Shown here piece after piece: positions 8,283 to 16,358 of a DNA stretch of 64,000 nucleotides. Within the stretch, counting starts at the first letter, position 1; each line of letters begins with the position of its first letter. Both the position numbers and the translations under genes were made by a program. Under the pieces are notes generated by a model, which worked only from the letters and a program-made list of their open reading frames with translations, did no database searches and had not been told where the DNA came from. The stretch is from Candidatus Rubrimentiphilum sp. (lineage in GTDB: Bacteria; Vulcanimicrobiota; Vulcanimicrobiia; Vulcanimicrobiales; Vulcanimicrobiaceae): NCBI GenBank assembly GCA_035710515.1, contig DASTDE010000004.1, positions 591,434 to 655,433 of the forward strand. The letters are read 5' to 3'.

Positions 8283-8993
8283 ATGAGCTTGCAAGGACGG
8301 CTGGTCAGCGAGCGGCGCTGCGGCGACGTCGTGGTCTGCGATCGATCGTATGACGACCGAACGGTGCTTCACGAGCATCGTCACTCGCACGCCTATGTTT
8401 CCGTGCTCGTCGAAGGCGCGTACACGGAACTGCGCGACGGCTTGCCGCGCAGCTGCCGGCCCGGAACCGCAATCTATCATCCGCCGGGAGAGGCGCACGC
8501 CGACGCTTTTGCCGGCGAAGGCCGATGCATCAATTTTGAACTCGCTGAAGCAGCGCACGATTCAGCCGGCGCGCGCCGCAAAATTCTCGCCGCTGCGGAA
8601 AAAACGCACCCGGAGCACGCGCGCACGGTCGCTAGGGCGCTCGAAGCCTTCGCATATGCAGAACGTCTCGCCGCGGCGCCGGAGTGGTTGGCACGAGTCT
8701 GCCGCGAGTTTCCGTGGATTGAGCCGGTGCCGCTCGAAGAGGCAGCGCGACTGGCGGGCGTGCACAGGACGCGTTTTATCCGTTCGTTTAGCGAGCACGC
8801 AGGTGTAACACCGGTGCGCTATCGCCGCCGCGAACGCGTTCGCGCGGCATCCTCACTGCTGCTGGAATCTCTGGGGTCACTGAGCTACATTGCTCACGAG
8901 TGTGGTTTTTCAGACCAAAGCCATCTCACCAACGTTTTCCGCGAAGAGACCGGCATGTCGCCGGCACGCTACCGCCGCGCCTTCGCGCGCTAA
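8283..8993 (+). CDS. AraC-family transcriptional regulator
   Basis: The 236-residue regulator has a short N-terminal cupin domain (HEHRHSHAYVSVLVEGAYTE and YHPPGEAHADAF) and a C-terminal AraC double HTH (LEEAARLAGVHRTRFIRSFSEHAGVTPVRYRRRERV followed by SYIAHECGFSDQSHLTNVFREETGMSPARYRR), which matches the family signature closely. It is divergent from the dehydratase and ends 43 bases before the retropepsin-PDZ gene at 9037, on the same strand. The regulator may control that protease, but a separate promoter-like element spans its stop codon. Confidence 0.88.
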   Translation: MSLQGRLVSERRCGDVVVCDRSYDDRTVLHEHRHSHAYVSVLVEGAYTELRDGLPRSCRPGTAIYHPPGEAHADAFAGEGRCINFELAEAAHDSAGARRKILAAAEKTHPEHARTVARALEAFAYAERLAAAPEWLARVCREFPWIEPVPLEEAARLAGVHRTRFIRSFSEHAGVTPVRYRRRERVRAASSLLLESLGSLSYIAHECGFSDQSHLTNVFREETGMSPARYRRAFAR

Positions 8994-9006
8994 ATTCCTA
9001 CAAGAC
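8985..9006 (+). promoter_or_regulatory. Shared upstream element, copy 2
   Basis: This stretch contains GCTAAATTCCTACAAGAC and matches the element at 3053-3074 in 20 of 22 positions, although here it spans the stop codon of the AraC gene. A GATACT lies 16-20 bases further on, before the ATG at 9037, and could act as a -10. The core TCCTACAAG also occurs near 11622, upstream of the pentapeptide gene. Confidence 0.35.
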
Positions 9007-9036
9007 TGTCCCGCGAGCGGCTGATACTGTAAGCGC

Positions 9037-10923
9037 ATGTTAGCTTCGCTCGTCCTGGCTGCTACAGCCGCGAGCTCGTCAGCCAGCTGTCCCTCATCGT
9101 TGGCGATCCTTTCGGACATGCGCACGCGGAGCGGCGGAGCGCTGTGGGCGTCGGCCAAAGAGCTGGTCGCGCACGGACAGGCCACCGGTCTTGGTTTAAC
9201 AGGCTCGACGGCGATCGCGATCGATCTGCAGAGCGGTGCGACTTCGACTTCCGATCAGAACCCGCAGTTCCGTCAGCAGGTCGTGGTCGCGCCGGACGTG
9301 ACGTGGAAGCAAGACTTCACATTCGGAGTTCATCCAGTTAACTCACCCGACGCACTCGCGGAAAACCGCACCTCACGGTACCTTTCCCGTCGCGGATATT
9401 TTCGCGCGGCGGATCCAGCGGTGATCGGCTGCGCCGCAGACGAAACCGAAAACGGCCGCACGCTGAAGCGGCTGCAGATCGTACCGAAGGGTGGTCGTCC
9501 AGTTACGGTTTGGATCGATCCGCAGTTGCCGGCGATCGTCCGCACGCAGGAACAGGCGCCAACCCACCTTTCAACGGTGGAGTATGCGGATTTTCGCAGC
9601 ACGCACGGCTTACTGCTGCCGTACAAGATTACGGAGAGCGATGAACGGCCCGAGGATACATCGGTCCGCACGATTACGTCGTATGACGTTCTTCAAGCAG
9701 CGAACGCAACCGACTTTCAGCGTCCGCCCGAGCCTTCGAATCAAAGCATATCCGGCTCCGGTGCGACGCAAATGGACGTCGACGTGGACAGCGGCTCCGT
9801 CATCGTCAACGCGTACGTCAATGGAAGCGGCCCGCTGCCGTTCATTCTCGACACCGGCGGTCACGCGATACTGACGGCAGACGCGGCGCGGCAGCTCGGC
9901 ATCTCCGGCGCGGGCCAAGGCGTCTCGGGCGGCGGCGGCCAGGGGACCATCGGATTGCAATTCGGCCGCCTGCAGAGCCTCAAACTCGGCGATGCGGAGC
10001 TTACCGATCTCGGCGTCTTCATTATTCCTTACGACAAGAGCTTTTCGGATCGCGGTCCCGGGAAGACGCCGCTGGCGGGAGTTTTGGGGCTGGAGATCTT
10101 CGAACGCTTCGTGGTAACGATCGACTACGCGCATCACACGCTGCGCTTGCAGACACCGCAAAGCTACGCGGCGCCGCCAGACCAGACGAGCCTCCCAATC
10201 GTTTTTCAGGATGACGAACCTTTGACGAACGCGAGTGCGGATGGCGTGCCCGGGCTCTTCGGGATCGACACCGGAAACAGTGGACGCACCGTTTTGTTCG
10301 GCGACTTCTTGCGAAACCACGGTTTCTTGGCGCGTTACAACGGCGGAGCGGCTACGCAAAGCTCGGGAACCGGCGGCGCTGTGTATTCAACGTCATTCCG
10401 CTTGCGGGAGCTGACGTTCGGCGGATTGACGATGCATGATTTCGTGACGGCGTTCGTCTCGCAACAGACCGGCTCGTTCTCGTCGCGCACCGAAGCGGGC
10501 AACATCGGCCACGACGTGCTCGCGCAGTTTACGGTGACTTTTGATTATTCACGGGGCCGCATGTACGTGCACCCGGAACCCGGCGCGCCGCTTCCCACGT
10601 TCTCCCGAGCCGGTTTCGGTTCGTTCGGGCGAAATAGCGCCAGCAACACCCTGGTCGTGCAAAGCGTTCTGCCGAACTCGCCGGCTGCCGACGCCGGTTT
10701 TGCAGCCGGCGATTCGATCACTGCGATCGACGGCGTGGCGGTCGCAAGCATTCCAAGTTCGCGCTTGCGCGAACTGACGCGTCAGCCGGCCGGCACGCAG
10801 CTGCACTTCACGGTGGTCAAAAGTACCGGCGCAACCGTCGACATTATGCTGACGCTGCGCGACTTGCTGTGCAACGACGGCAAGACGACGTGCCCTCCAC
10901 GCGTCACGCCCGCAAAGCCGTAG
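9037..10923 (+). CDS. Retropepsin-like aspartyl protease with PDZ domain (large paralogue)
   Basis: The 628-residue secreted protein has a short signal peptide, then a region of about 200 residues resembling lipoprotein-sorting-like beta domains (VTWKQDFTFG, STVEYADFRSTHGLLLPYKITE). Two retropepsin lobes follow, with canonical DTG motifs (FILDTGGHAIL, Asp about 272; FGIDTGNSGRTV, Asp about 411) and their companion hydrophobic-Gly motifs (GVLGLEIFERF, GNIGHDVLAQF). A C-terminal PDZ domain (VVQSVLPNSPAADAGFAAGDSITAIDG) closes the protein. It probably cleaves peptides or proteins in the periplasm or at the surface. Both catalytic aspartates are intact, unlike the shorter paralogue at 3119. An AraC regulator lies directly upstream. 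Confidence 0.85.
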   Translation: MLASLVLAATAASSSASCPSSLAILSDMRTRSGGALWASAKELVAHGQATGLGLTGSTAIAIDLQSGATSTSDQNPQFRQQVVVAPDVTWKQDFTFGVHPVNSPDALAENRTSRYLSRRGYFRAADPAVIGCAADETENGRTLKRLQIVPKGGRPVTVWIDPQLPAIVRTQEQAPTHLSTVEYADFRSTHGLLLPYKITESDERPEDTSVRTITSYDVLQAANATDFQRPPEPSNQSISGSGATQMDVDVDSGSVIVNAYVNGSGPLPFILDTGGHAILTADAARQLGISGAGQGVSGGGGQGTIGLQFGRLQSLKLGDAELTDLGVFIIPYDKSFSDRGPGKTPLAGVLGLEIFERFVVTIDYAHHTLRLQTPQSYAAPPDQTSLPIVFQDDEPLTNASADGVPGLFGIDTGNSGRTVLFGDFLRNHGFLARYNGGAATQSSGTGGAVYSTSFRLRELTFGGLTMHDFVTAFVSQQTGSFSSRTEAGNIGHDVLAQFTVTFDYSRGRMYVHPEPGAPLPTFSRAGFGSFGRNSASNTLVVQSVLPNSPAADAGFAAGDSITAIDGVAVASIPSSRLRELTRQPAGTQLHFTVVKSTGATVDIMLTLRDLLCNDGKTTCPPRVTPAKP

Positions 10924-10924
10924 G

Positions 10925-10949
10925 TCGCGCCCCTCTCTAACGGGCGCGA
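10925..10949 (+). terminator. GC-rich hairpin after the protease gene
   Basis: TCGCGCCC and GGGCGCGA form a perfect 8-bp stem with a 9-base loop two bases after the protease stop codon. It is followed by A residues instead of a U-tract, so it may be a weak terminator or an mRNA-stabilising stem. The remaining gap to 11112 shows no supported gene. Confidence 0.4.
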
Positions 10950-11112
10950 GAAAAACTGATAGTGCGCGCTCCCATGATGAGCAACCACAGCGTACGACCG
11001 TTGCGCGTGGAGCTTGGAGGGTTCGGCGTGCCAGTCCGCGGGCGCAGCCGCCACAAGGAGTAGGCCATCGCGAACGGACCGGCGCGCTTCATATCACCTA
11101 AAAACTTAAAGC

Positions 11113-11592
11113 TTAAGTTCGGGTGACGCGCTTACAGGTGTATTGAAACGTATCCGGGATCTGTTGGGCTTTTGTAGCCGATGCGACCATCGATGGCGAG
11201 CACGAAAGCGGAACGCTTACGCATAGGTACCCGCCGGTCCAATCTTGGGTGGAGAAAGCCGGCTGGTTGCCGCACGTGTATTTCCATCCGTATTGAGACG
11301 GGTAAGGATTCCGGCAAGCATAGATCATTCTGACGATCCCAGCCATAACGTAGACAGAAGCATGCGAGCCTTCCCAATCCGCTTGGAATCCGCTCTGGCA
11401 TCCGCCGCTCGTCGGATAATTGTCGGTGCATGTGTAACTCGCAGCTATCCCGACTGAATCGATCATCGCCGGATTCGGCGTGAATCCCATTGTGCAGGTT
11501 GCCGCGCCCGGCACCGGCTGCGGAGGCGGTGCCGCGATGACCGGCGCTACGCTGAAGATTAGTGCGATAGCTAAAACGCACGGTACTCTCAT
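11113..11592 (-). CDS. Secreted cysteine-rich hypothetical protein
   Basis: The 159-residue product has a clear Sec signal peptide (RVPCVLAIALIFSVAPVIA) and a mature region with about eight cysteines spaced along the chain (ATCTMGF, YTCTDNYP, GGCQSGF, YACRNPYP, YTCGNQP, YLCVSVPLSC, YTCKRV). Together with many aromatic and proline residues this suggests a disulfide-bonded beta-rich extracellular domain. I do not recognise the family. It is isolated on the minus strand between two plus-strand genes. Start ATG at 11592 directly begins the signal peptide. Confidence 0.65.
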   Translation of the reverse strand: MRVPCVLAIALIFSVAPVIAAPPPQPVPGAATCTMGFTPNPAMIDSVGIAASYTCTDNYPTSGGCQSGFQADWEGSHASVYVMAGIVRMIYACRNPYPSQYGWKYTCGNQPAFSTQDWTGGYLCVSVPLSCSPSMVASATKAQQIPDTFQYTCKRVTRT

Positions 11593-11673
11593 GGCTCATA
11601 ACGTTCGGCAAGGCGCAGCAACTCCTACAAGCGCGGGTGGGACTTAAGACCCCTGGATAAACTAATTATTTAG

Positions 11674-11702
11674 TTGACAAAGCCCGGCCGTTGGGTTATC
11701 CT
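11674..11702 (+). promoter_or_regulatory. Sigma-70-type promoter of the pentapeptide-repeat gene
   Basis: A perfect TTGACA (11674-11679) and TATCCT (11697-11702) are separated by 17 bases in an otherwise AT-rich stretch. The predicted start point near 11709 leaves a short leader with the ribosome binding site AGGAAGG before the ATG at 11736. Confidence 0.6.
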
Positions 11703-11735
11703 CTTAAGGAATTAGTTGCGAGGAAGGAAACCGCC

Positions 11736-13022
11736 ATGACCGTTGTGCTTCGAACCCGCGTCTTTATCGCCGCCGCCTGCGTCGTCGCCCTGGCCGCCAC
11801 GTTCGGGCCGGTAGCGTCTCCGGCTCAAGGCCTGACCAACCGCGACATCATCACGCACTGTTCGGGCTGCAACCTTGCGGGCGTGGACCTGCACGGCCAA
11901 AGTCTGCCCGGCATACGCGTTCAGGGGAGCAATCTCTCCGGCGCCAATCTCTCCGGCGCGAATCTCGAAGGCGCGCGGTTGGAGGGTGCCAATCTGGACA
12001 ACGCCGATCTTCGTAACGCCAACCTTCGCAACGCGAGTTTCGAAGGAACGAGCTTGCGCGGTACTCGACTGAGCGGGGCGCAACTCGAAGGCGCACGATT
12101 CGAGGGAGTCAATCTTTCCGAAGGGGTGCTCAACGGCTTGGATGATGCGTCGGCTCGCGCGATCCTGAATCGCTGCGAAGGTTGCGATCTCGCGGGAGTT
12201 TCGCTGGCCGGGCACGATCTGCGTAACGTCCGGCTCGAAGGCGCCAACATGCGCGGCATCGATCTGCGCGGCGCCAATCTCGAAGGCGCACGTTTAGAAG
12301 GTGCCAATCTCGACAACGCGGACCTGCGCCGCGCGAACCTGCGCAACGCACGCTTCGAAGGAGCGAACTTGCGCGGTACGCGATTGGACGGCGCGCAACT
12401 GGATGGCGCGACGTTCGACGGGGTCAATCTTTCGAACGGGGTGTTGAACGGCCTAAGCGATGCCTCGGCTCGTGCGATCCTGAATCGTTGCGAAGGCTGC
12501 GACCTCGCGGGAGTCTCGCTGGCCGGCCACGATCTGCGTAACGTGCGGCTGGAAGGCGCCAACATGCGCGACATCGATTTGCGCGGCGCCCACCTCGAAG
12601 GCTCGCGACTCGAGGGCGTCAACCTCAATGGAGGGCATCTCGATCGCGCACATTTTGCGAACGCGCGTCTTGAGGGATCGAATCTCACCGGCGCCGGACT
12701 GCAGTCGGCCGATTTTACCGGCGCAGAACTGGTAGCGGCCAATCTACGCGACGCCGATGCACGGAACGTATCCTTTCAAAATGCGATTGTCTGTTCCGAC
12801 GACACCGAGATCATCGAAGATCACGGAACACGCACGGTGCACATCGGCAAGACGGATTGCATGCGGCTGGACGGCGCCGATCTGCGCGGCGCAAATTTTC
12901 ACGGCGCGCAACATTGCGTCTGGATAGATGACCGGGGCGATCAGCCGCAGTGCACGCCGGCGACGGCGGCGATGCTGCAAACCTACGGCCACGCAAACCT
13001 GAGCGGCGCAACCGGACCGTAA
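11736..13022 (+). CDS. Secreted pentapeptide-repeat protein
   Basis: The 428-residue protein has a Sec signal peptide (RVFIAAACVVALAATFGPVASPAQG) followed by long runs of A(D/N)LXX pentapeptides (ANLSGANLEGARLEGANL and similar), which fold into a right-handed quadrilateral beta-helix. The repeats are arranged in three higher-order modules of about 105 residues. Modules begin with a CxxC pair (CSGCNLAG, CEGCDLAG, CEGCDLAG) that may form a disulfide. The C-terminus has two more cysteines outside the helix. Pentapeptide proteins act variously as DNA mimics, scaffolds or surface proteins; export excludes a gyrase-protecting role here. ATG 11736 was chosen for its AGGAAGG site. The stop codon abuts the start of the HExxH peptidase gene, so the two are probably co-translated. 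Confidence 0.88.
   Translation: MTVVLRTRVFIAAACVVALAATFGPVASPAQGLTNRDIITHCSGCNLAGVDLHGQSLPGIRVQGSNLSGANLSGANLEGARLEGANLDNADLRNANLRNASFEGTSLRGTRLSGAQLEGARFEGVNLSEGVLNGLDDASARAILNRCEGCDLAGVSLAGHDLRNVRLEGANMRGIDLRGANLEGARLEGANLDNADLRRANLRNARFEGANLRGTRLDGAQLDGATFDGVNLSNGVLNGLSDASARAILNRCEGCDLAGVSLAGHDLRNVRLEGANMRDIDLRGAHLEGSRLEGVNLNGGHLDRAHFANARLEGSNLTGAGLQSADFTGAELVAANLRDADARNVSFQNAIVCSDDTEIIEDHGTRTVHIGKTDCMRLDGADLRGANFHGAQHCVWIDDRGDQPQCTPATAAMLQTYGHANLSGATGP
12161..12790 (+). repeat. 315-bp internal direct repeat in the pentapeptide gene
   Basis: The segment beginning GATCCTGAATCG at 12161 recurs at 12476 with only a few differences over roughly 100 bases and weaker similarity across the rest of the unit. 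The period of 315 bases is exactly 105 codons. A third, more diverged module precedes it. This indicates recent in-frame duplication of a whole module. Confidence 0.7.
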
Positions 13023-14072
13023 ATGATAGCGCGGGTGCTGGCGGCGTTGCTGATAGCGGCGGCGCTGCTGCCGGTTCCGGCGGTTGTCCGCGCGGCCGAT
13101 GCACCGGTCAGCGTGACAATCGACGCTGCAGAAGCGCAAACGACGCTTACTATTCTCGGCAAGCTGCATGCCGGGTCGGCGGTGGCTTCCTCGGATTGGA
13201 ACGCGCTCTTCGCAACACGCGGCTACCAACGCCTCAAGGAGCGCGAAGCTGCGTTCAAGCGGCCCTTCACGGACGACGATTTCAAAGCGTTCGTGAGCGG
13301 CGCGCCGTTAATCGCCCAGTATCAGAGTTTGCGCGACACGCTCAACCGGTGGATGTCGGCCGACATTACGCAGATCGCCCAGCGGTCCTTCGCCTATCTG
13401 CCTGCCGGCGCGACGATTCATGCCACAGTCTACCCGCTGATCAAACCGAAGACGAATAGTTTCGTCTATCAGCTCGATACGGACCCGGCAATCATGCTCT
13501 ACTTAGATCCCAGCGTGACGAAAGATCAGTTTGCCAACACCGTATCGCACGAGCTGCTGCACACCGGGGATGCGCAAAACTGTCCGCCGCCGGCCATTGC
13601 GGCGCAAGAAAAAACGCTCGATCCGCGCCGCAAAGCGGTGCTGATGTGGCTGAGCGCATTTGGCGAGGGCTGGGCCGTTCTCGCTGCCGCAGGCGGACCC
13701 GGCGTGCATCCACATTGGGAGGATCCGCCGGCGGATCGGGCGGTGTGGGATAAGGCGATGAGCGGCTACGACGGCGATTTTCAAACGCTGCAGCAGTTCT
13801 TTTCAGACGTCGCCGGCGGCAAGCTCACCGGTGACGCAATTGCCACCAAGGCCTATACATTTTTCGGTGCTGTTCAAGGGCCGTGGTATACGGTGGGCTA
13901 CAAGATGGACGTGACGATTGAACGCGAGTTCGGCCGGCCAAAACTCATCGAAGTGCTTTGCGATAAACGGGAGTATTTGGCGACGTACAATGCGGCGGCG
14001 TCAGCGTCCAATCAGCGCGGAAATACTGCGCTGCCGTTATGGCCGGCCGCGCTTGCGAACTTGTTCAACTAG
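13023..14072 (+). CDS. Secreted putative zinc metallopeptidase (DUF5700-like)
   Basis: The 349-residue protein has a Sec signal peptide (VLAALLIAAALLPVPAVVRA) and a zinc-binding HExxH motif in VSHELLHTGDA near residue 175. GEGWAVL about 40 residues later is a candidate third ligand region. This arrangement matches putative zinc-dependent peptidases of the DUF5700 type. The substrate is unknown. Its ATG immediately follows the TAA of the pentapeptide-repeat gene, so the two form an operon and may act together at the cell surface. It is convergent with the third retropepsin-PDZ gene, 11 bases away. Confidence 0.75.
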   Translation: MIARVLAALLIAAALLPVPAVVRAADAPVSVTIDAAEAQTTLTILGKLHAGSAVASSDWNALFATRGYQRLKEREAAFKRPFTDDDFKAFVSGAPLIAQYQSLRDTLNRWMSADITQIAQRSFAYLPAGATIHATVYPLIKPKTNSFVYQLDTDPAIMLYLDPSVTKDQFANTVSHELLHTGDAQNCPPPAIAAQEKTLDPRRKAVLMWLSAFGEGWAVLAAAGGPGVHPHWEDPPADRAVWDKAMSGYDGDFQTLQQFFSDVAGGKLTGDAIATKAYTFFGAVQGPWYTVGYKMDVTIEREFGRPKLIEVLCDKREYLATYNAAASASNQRGNTALPLWPAALANLFN

Positions 14073-14083
14073 CCGAAGCGCGG

Positions 14084-15640
14084 CTACAGATACTGGCGCA
14101 GGACGAGTTGGTGCGTCGAGCCGTCCGCGAGCGTAAGCGCAATCTTCGTTCCGGGATCAGCTCTTAGTAACGTACGCACGCGGTCCAAATCTTTTCCGCC
14201 GACCGCATTGCCGTCGATCGACGTGATGCGCGCGCCTTCTTTCAGTCCGGCGTCGGCAGCCGGCGTCCCGCCCAGCACTTGTTCGATGACGAGCGCATCC
14301 GATTCCGCGGTGACCACCATTCCCGAATGATCGTGAATGACGTTGCCGGCCGTGTCGCCGCCGGGGCGGAAGTCAACGATCTGATGCGCGTAATCGAACA
14401 CGAGCACCCAGCGCTTTAAAATCCCGTCTCCCACGTTGCCGACGATCGACGAATTATTTGACGTGCTCGCGCGGACCAGCAAGTCGACGATCGGCGCAGG
14501 AAATAGTGCGCTGCCCAGCCGCATCGCGCCGGCCCGAACCAAATAGATCGGATAGCGGCCGCCGACGTCATTTGCGTACGCTGCGACGGTAGCATGCAGC
14601 CGGTTCACCAGGTCGTACTTACGGACAGCCGGCGTTTGAATCTGAGCTGTGAGCGAGCTGCCCGTGTCGATGGAAAACGCTCCGGCGGCACTGTCGAGCG
14701 AGCCGTTCACTTGCGGCTGGCGGTCCAGATATACAAATGCGGCCGGCGCAACCGGAGGACCGAATGCAGTCGCCGCGGGCGCGAGTTCCAGCGTTCCGTG
14801 CGCCATGTCGAGTCGCGCGGCGAAACGCGCCAGCAACTCGTAGCCGACGATGCCGTCTATTCCGCCCGGGAGCGCGTTCGCGGGAAGAACGATGAATGGT
14901 TGATGGAACAGTTCCGCACCGCCGATATCGACCGTCTGAACCGTGGCGTACCGAATCGAGGCCGTCCCGCCGCCTCCGCCGCCAACCGTACCGCGTCCGA
15001 GCAGGTGCAGGCCCAGATCTTTCGCAGCAGCTTCGGTGAGCACGTTTTGGCCGCCGGTGTCGAGTAAGAATTGCAGCTGCTTTCCGTTCACGGTCGCCGT
15101 TATGACTGGCGAGCCGCCACTCATCGAAACCGGCACGCGCGTAGTCGCCGTCAACCGGAAATCGCGCGGGAGCATCGCGGGCGGCGCGAAGAAGTCCGGC
15201 CGGCTGCGCGTTTGATTCCAGCTTTGAACCGTCGCGGTCCACGAGCCGTTCTGTTCTGATTGCGACACGATGCGCGTCGGCACGCGAAGCGTTCCAAACG
15301 TGCGATACCGGTCGAATGAAAGCGTGACGTGATCGGTCGCGCCCGCTATCGTGATGCGCAAGGCGCCGCCGGCGGGCTGCTGAGCGCGGATCGCGCTCGC
15401 CAGCGCGCGCGACCATGCAAGAATCTCCGAACGCTCGCCTGCGTTCCCTTCAATGCGCGCCATGCCGGTGGCGTCGGCGCGCCATGCACGGCGGCCGTCG
15501 AAACCTTCTTGCTCCGAAACCGGTCCCGCGTCGAACCGGCGTACGAATTTGCCCGTCGTCTTGTCCACAGCGATCTCGCCCGATCCCGTCACGCCGTACG
15601 CAGTAACCGACAAATGCAAAACCAGAATCGCCGCAATCAT
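14084..15640 (-). CDS. Retropepsin-like aspartyl protease with PDZ domain (third paralogue)
   Basis: The 518-residue protein has a short signal peptide (IAAILVLHLSVTAYG), an N-terminal beta domain of about 170 residues like that of the 9037 paralogue, and two retropepsin lobes with intact DTG motifs (FLLDTGGQNVLT and FSIDTGSSLTAQ), each followed later by a companion hydrophobic-Gly motif (GIDGIVGYELLARF and GNVGDGILKRW). A PDZ domain (VIEQVLGGTPAADAGLKEGARITSIDG) is at the C-terminus. It should be a periplasmic or surface protease. Its ATG overlaps the stop of the upstream ArsR-type regulator in the sequence ATGA, so the two are translationally coupled, which links protease expression to that regulator. 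Confidence 0.86.
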   Translation of the reverse strand: MIAAILVLHLSVTAYGVTGSGEIAVDKTTGKFVRRFDAGPVSEQEGFDGRRAWRADATGMARIEGNAGERSEILAWSRALASAIRAQQPAGGALRITIAGATDHVTLSFDRYRTFGTLRVPTRIVSQSEQNGSWTATVQSWNQTRSRPDFFAPPAMLPRDFRLTATTRVPVSMSGGSPVITATVNGKQLQFLLDTGGQNVLTEAAAKDLGLHLLGRGTVGGGGGGTASIRYATVQTVDIGGAELFHQPFIVLPANALPGGIDGIVGYELLARFAARLDMAHGTLELAPAATAFGPPVAPAAFVYLDRQPQVNGSLDSAAGAFSIDTGSSLTAQIQTPAVRKYDLVNRLHATVAAYANDVGGRYPIYLVRAGAMRLGSALFPAPIVDLLVRASTSNNSSIVGNVGDGILKRWVLVFDYAHQIVDFRPGGDTAGNVIHDHSGMVVTAESDALVIEQVLGGTPAADAGLKEGARITSIDGNAVGGKDLDRVRTLLRADPGTKIALTLADGSTHQLVLRQYL

Positions 15641-16224
15641 GACGGCATCTTTTGCGCCGGAAAAATCGCCAGCGCTACTTCTACTTCATGACCGTCACTC
15701 GATTCGGAGTCATCGTACTCCCGAATGAGCGCGTTTAACCGTTCGCACAACTCGCGGCGGCGGCTCGCGTTTAGCCGCAGAAAACTGCGCGAAACCATCA
15801 CGTCGTTTTCAGCGGCGCGCCCATTTGCGGGCCTCGCGCGCAGATCGCTTGCAACGGCGTCCAAGATCGACGCTTGCGCGTCGTTGACTTCCGACTCAGA
15901 CGAACGCGCCGACAGTAAAGCGCGATCCACGCGGAACGCACGCGCGACCGCGCGGTAGGTGCGCTCGAGAATCCCTGAGACGACTCTGGTCTCGGTCACG
16001 CGAATGAGGCCGTGCTTCTCCAGCAAGTCCAAATGATAGTAGAGGCGGGTACGCGCGATCCCGAGCCGCTCCGCCAGTTCCCGGGCGGTGAGAGCCTCCT
16101 CGATGAGCAGCGTCACGACCCTATGGCGCTGGCTGTCGGCTACCACCTGAAGCGCTTCGAGGCTCTCAATCGCGGCCACCGGAGGCAGATCTTCAACTAT
16201 ATTCACCTGCATGTGACCATTCAT
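15637..16224 (-). CDS. ArsR-like winged-helix transcriptional regulator
   Basis: The 195-residue protein has an N-terminal winged-helix DNA-binding domain (RHRVVTLLIEEALTARELAERLGIARTRLYYHLDLLEKHGLIRVTETRVVSGILERTYRAVA), typical of ArsR-like HTH proteins that recognise YYHL in the recognition helix, and a C-terminal helical region probably used for dimerisation or ligand sensing. It has no obvious metal-binding cysteines, so a metal is not the likely effector. It overlaps the downstream protease gene by ATGA. A perfect inverted repeat over its own start codon suggests autorepression. Confidence 0.8.
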   Translation of the reverse strand: MNGHMQVNIVEDLPPVAAIESLEALQVVADSQRHRVVTLLIEEALTARELAERLGIARTRLYYHLDLLEKHGLIRVTETRVVSGILERTYRAVARAFRVDRALLSARSSESEVNDAQASILDAVASDLRARPANGRAAENDVMVSRSFLRLNASRRRELCERLNALIREYDDSESSDGHEVEVALAIFPAQKMPS

Positions 16225-16236
16225 ATCATAATGAAT
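16219..16236 (-). promoter_or_regulatory. Inverted repeat over the ArsR-like gene start (candidate operator)
   Basis: ATTCAT-ATCATA-ATGAAT is a perfect 6-bp inverted repeat with a 6-base centre that covers the start codon of the regulator. A winged-helix dimer bound here would block its own translation start region or promoter. GGAGGG lies 13 bases before the ATG. Confidence 0.4.
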
Positions 16237-16290
16237 ACCCTCCCTGCAAGCTCCCTGTTGCCAAGGGACCCGTCTTGCGCTGGTTTAAGA

Positions 16291-16316
16291 TCAAAAAACC
16301 GGATCTTACGATCCGG
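16291..16316 (-). terminator. Intrinsic terminator reading minus strand, upstream of the ArsR-like gene
   Basis: CCGGATC-TTAC-GATCCGG is a perfect 7-bp hairpin. On the minus strand it is followed immediately by six thymines, which is a textbook intrinsic terminator. No minus-strand gene precedes it; the phosphopantetheinyl transferase lies there on the plus strand. It could block antisense transcription or act as a leader attenuator. Confidence 0.55.
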
Positions 16317-16358
16317 CATGTATTTATTAGCTACTTCGGTTTTTGAACGTGATGGCGA

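Noticed and set aside
8175-8558. N-terminal extension of the dehydratase
   Set aside because: It is antisense to the AraC gene and has no similarity to the dehydratase family.
10937-11068. 43-residue minus-strand frame in the gap after the protease gene
   Set aside because: It has no ribosome binding site, a composition like shadow frames, and overlaps the hairpin.
10924-11112. Possible tRNA-like GGTTCG region near 11020
   Set aside because: No cloverleaf arms or acceptor pairing can be made around it.
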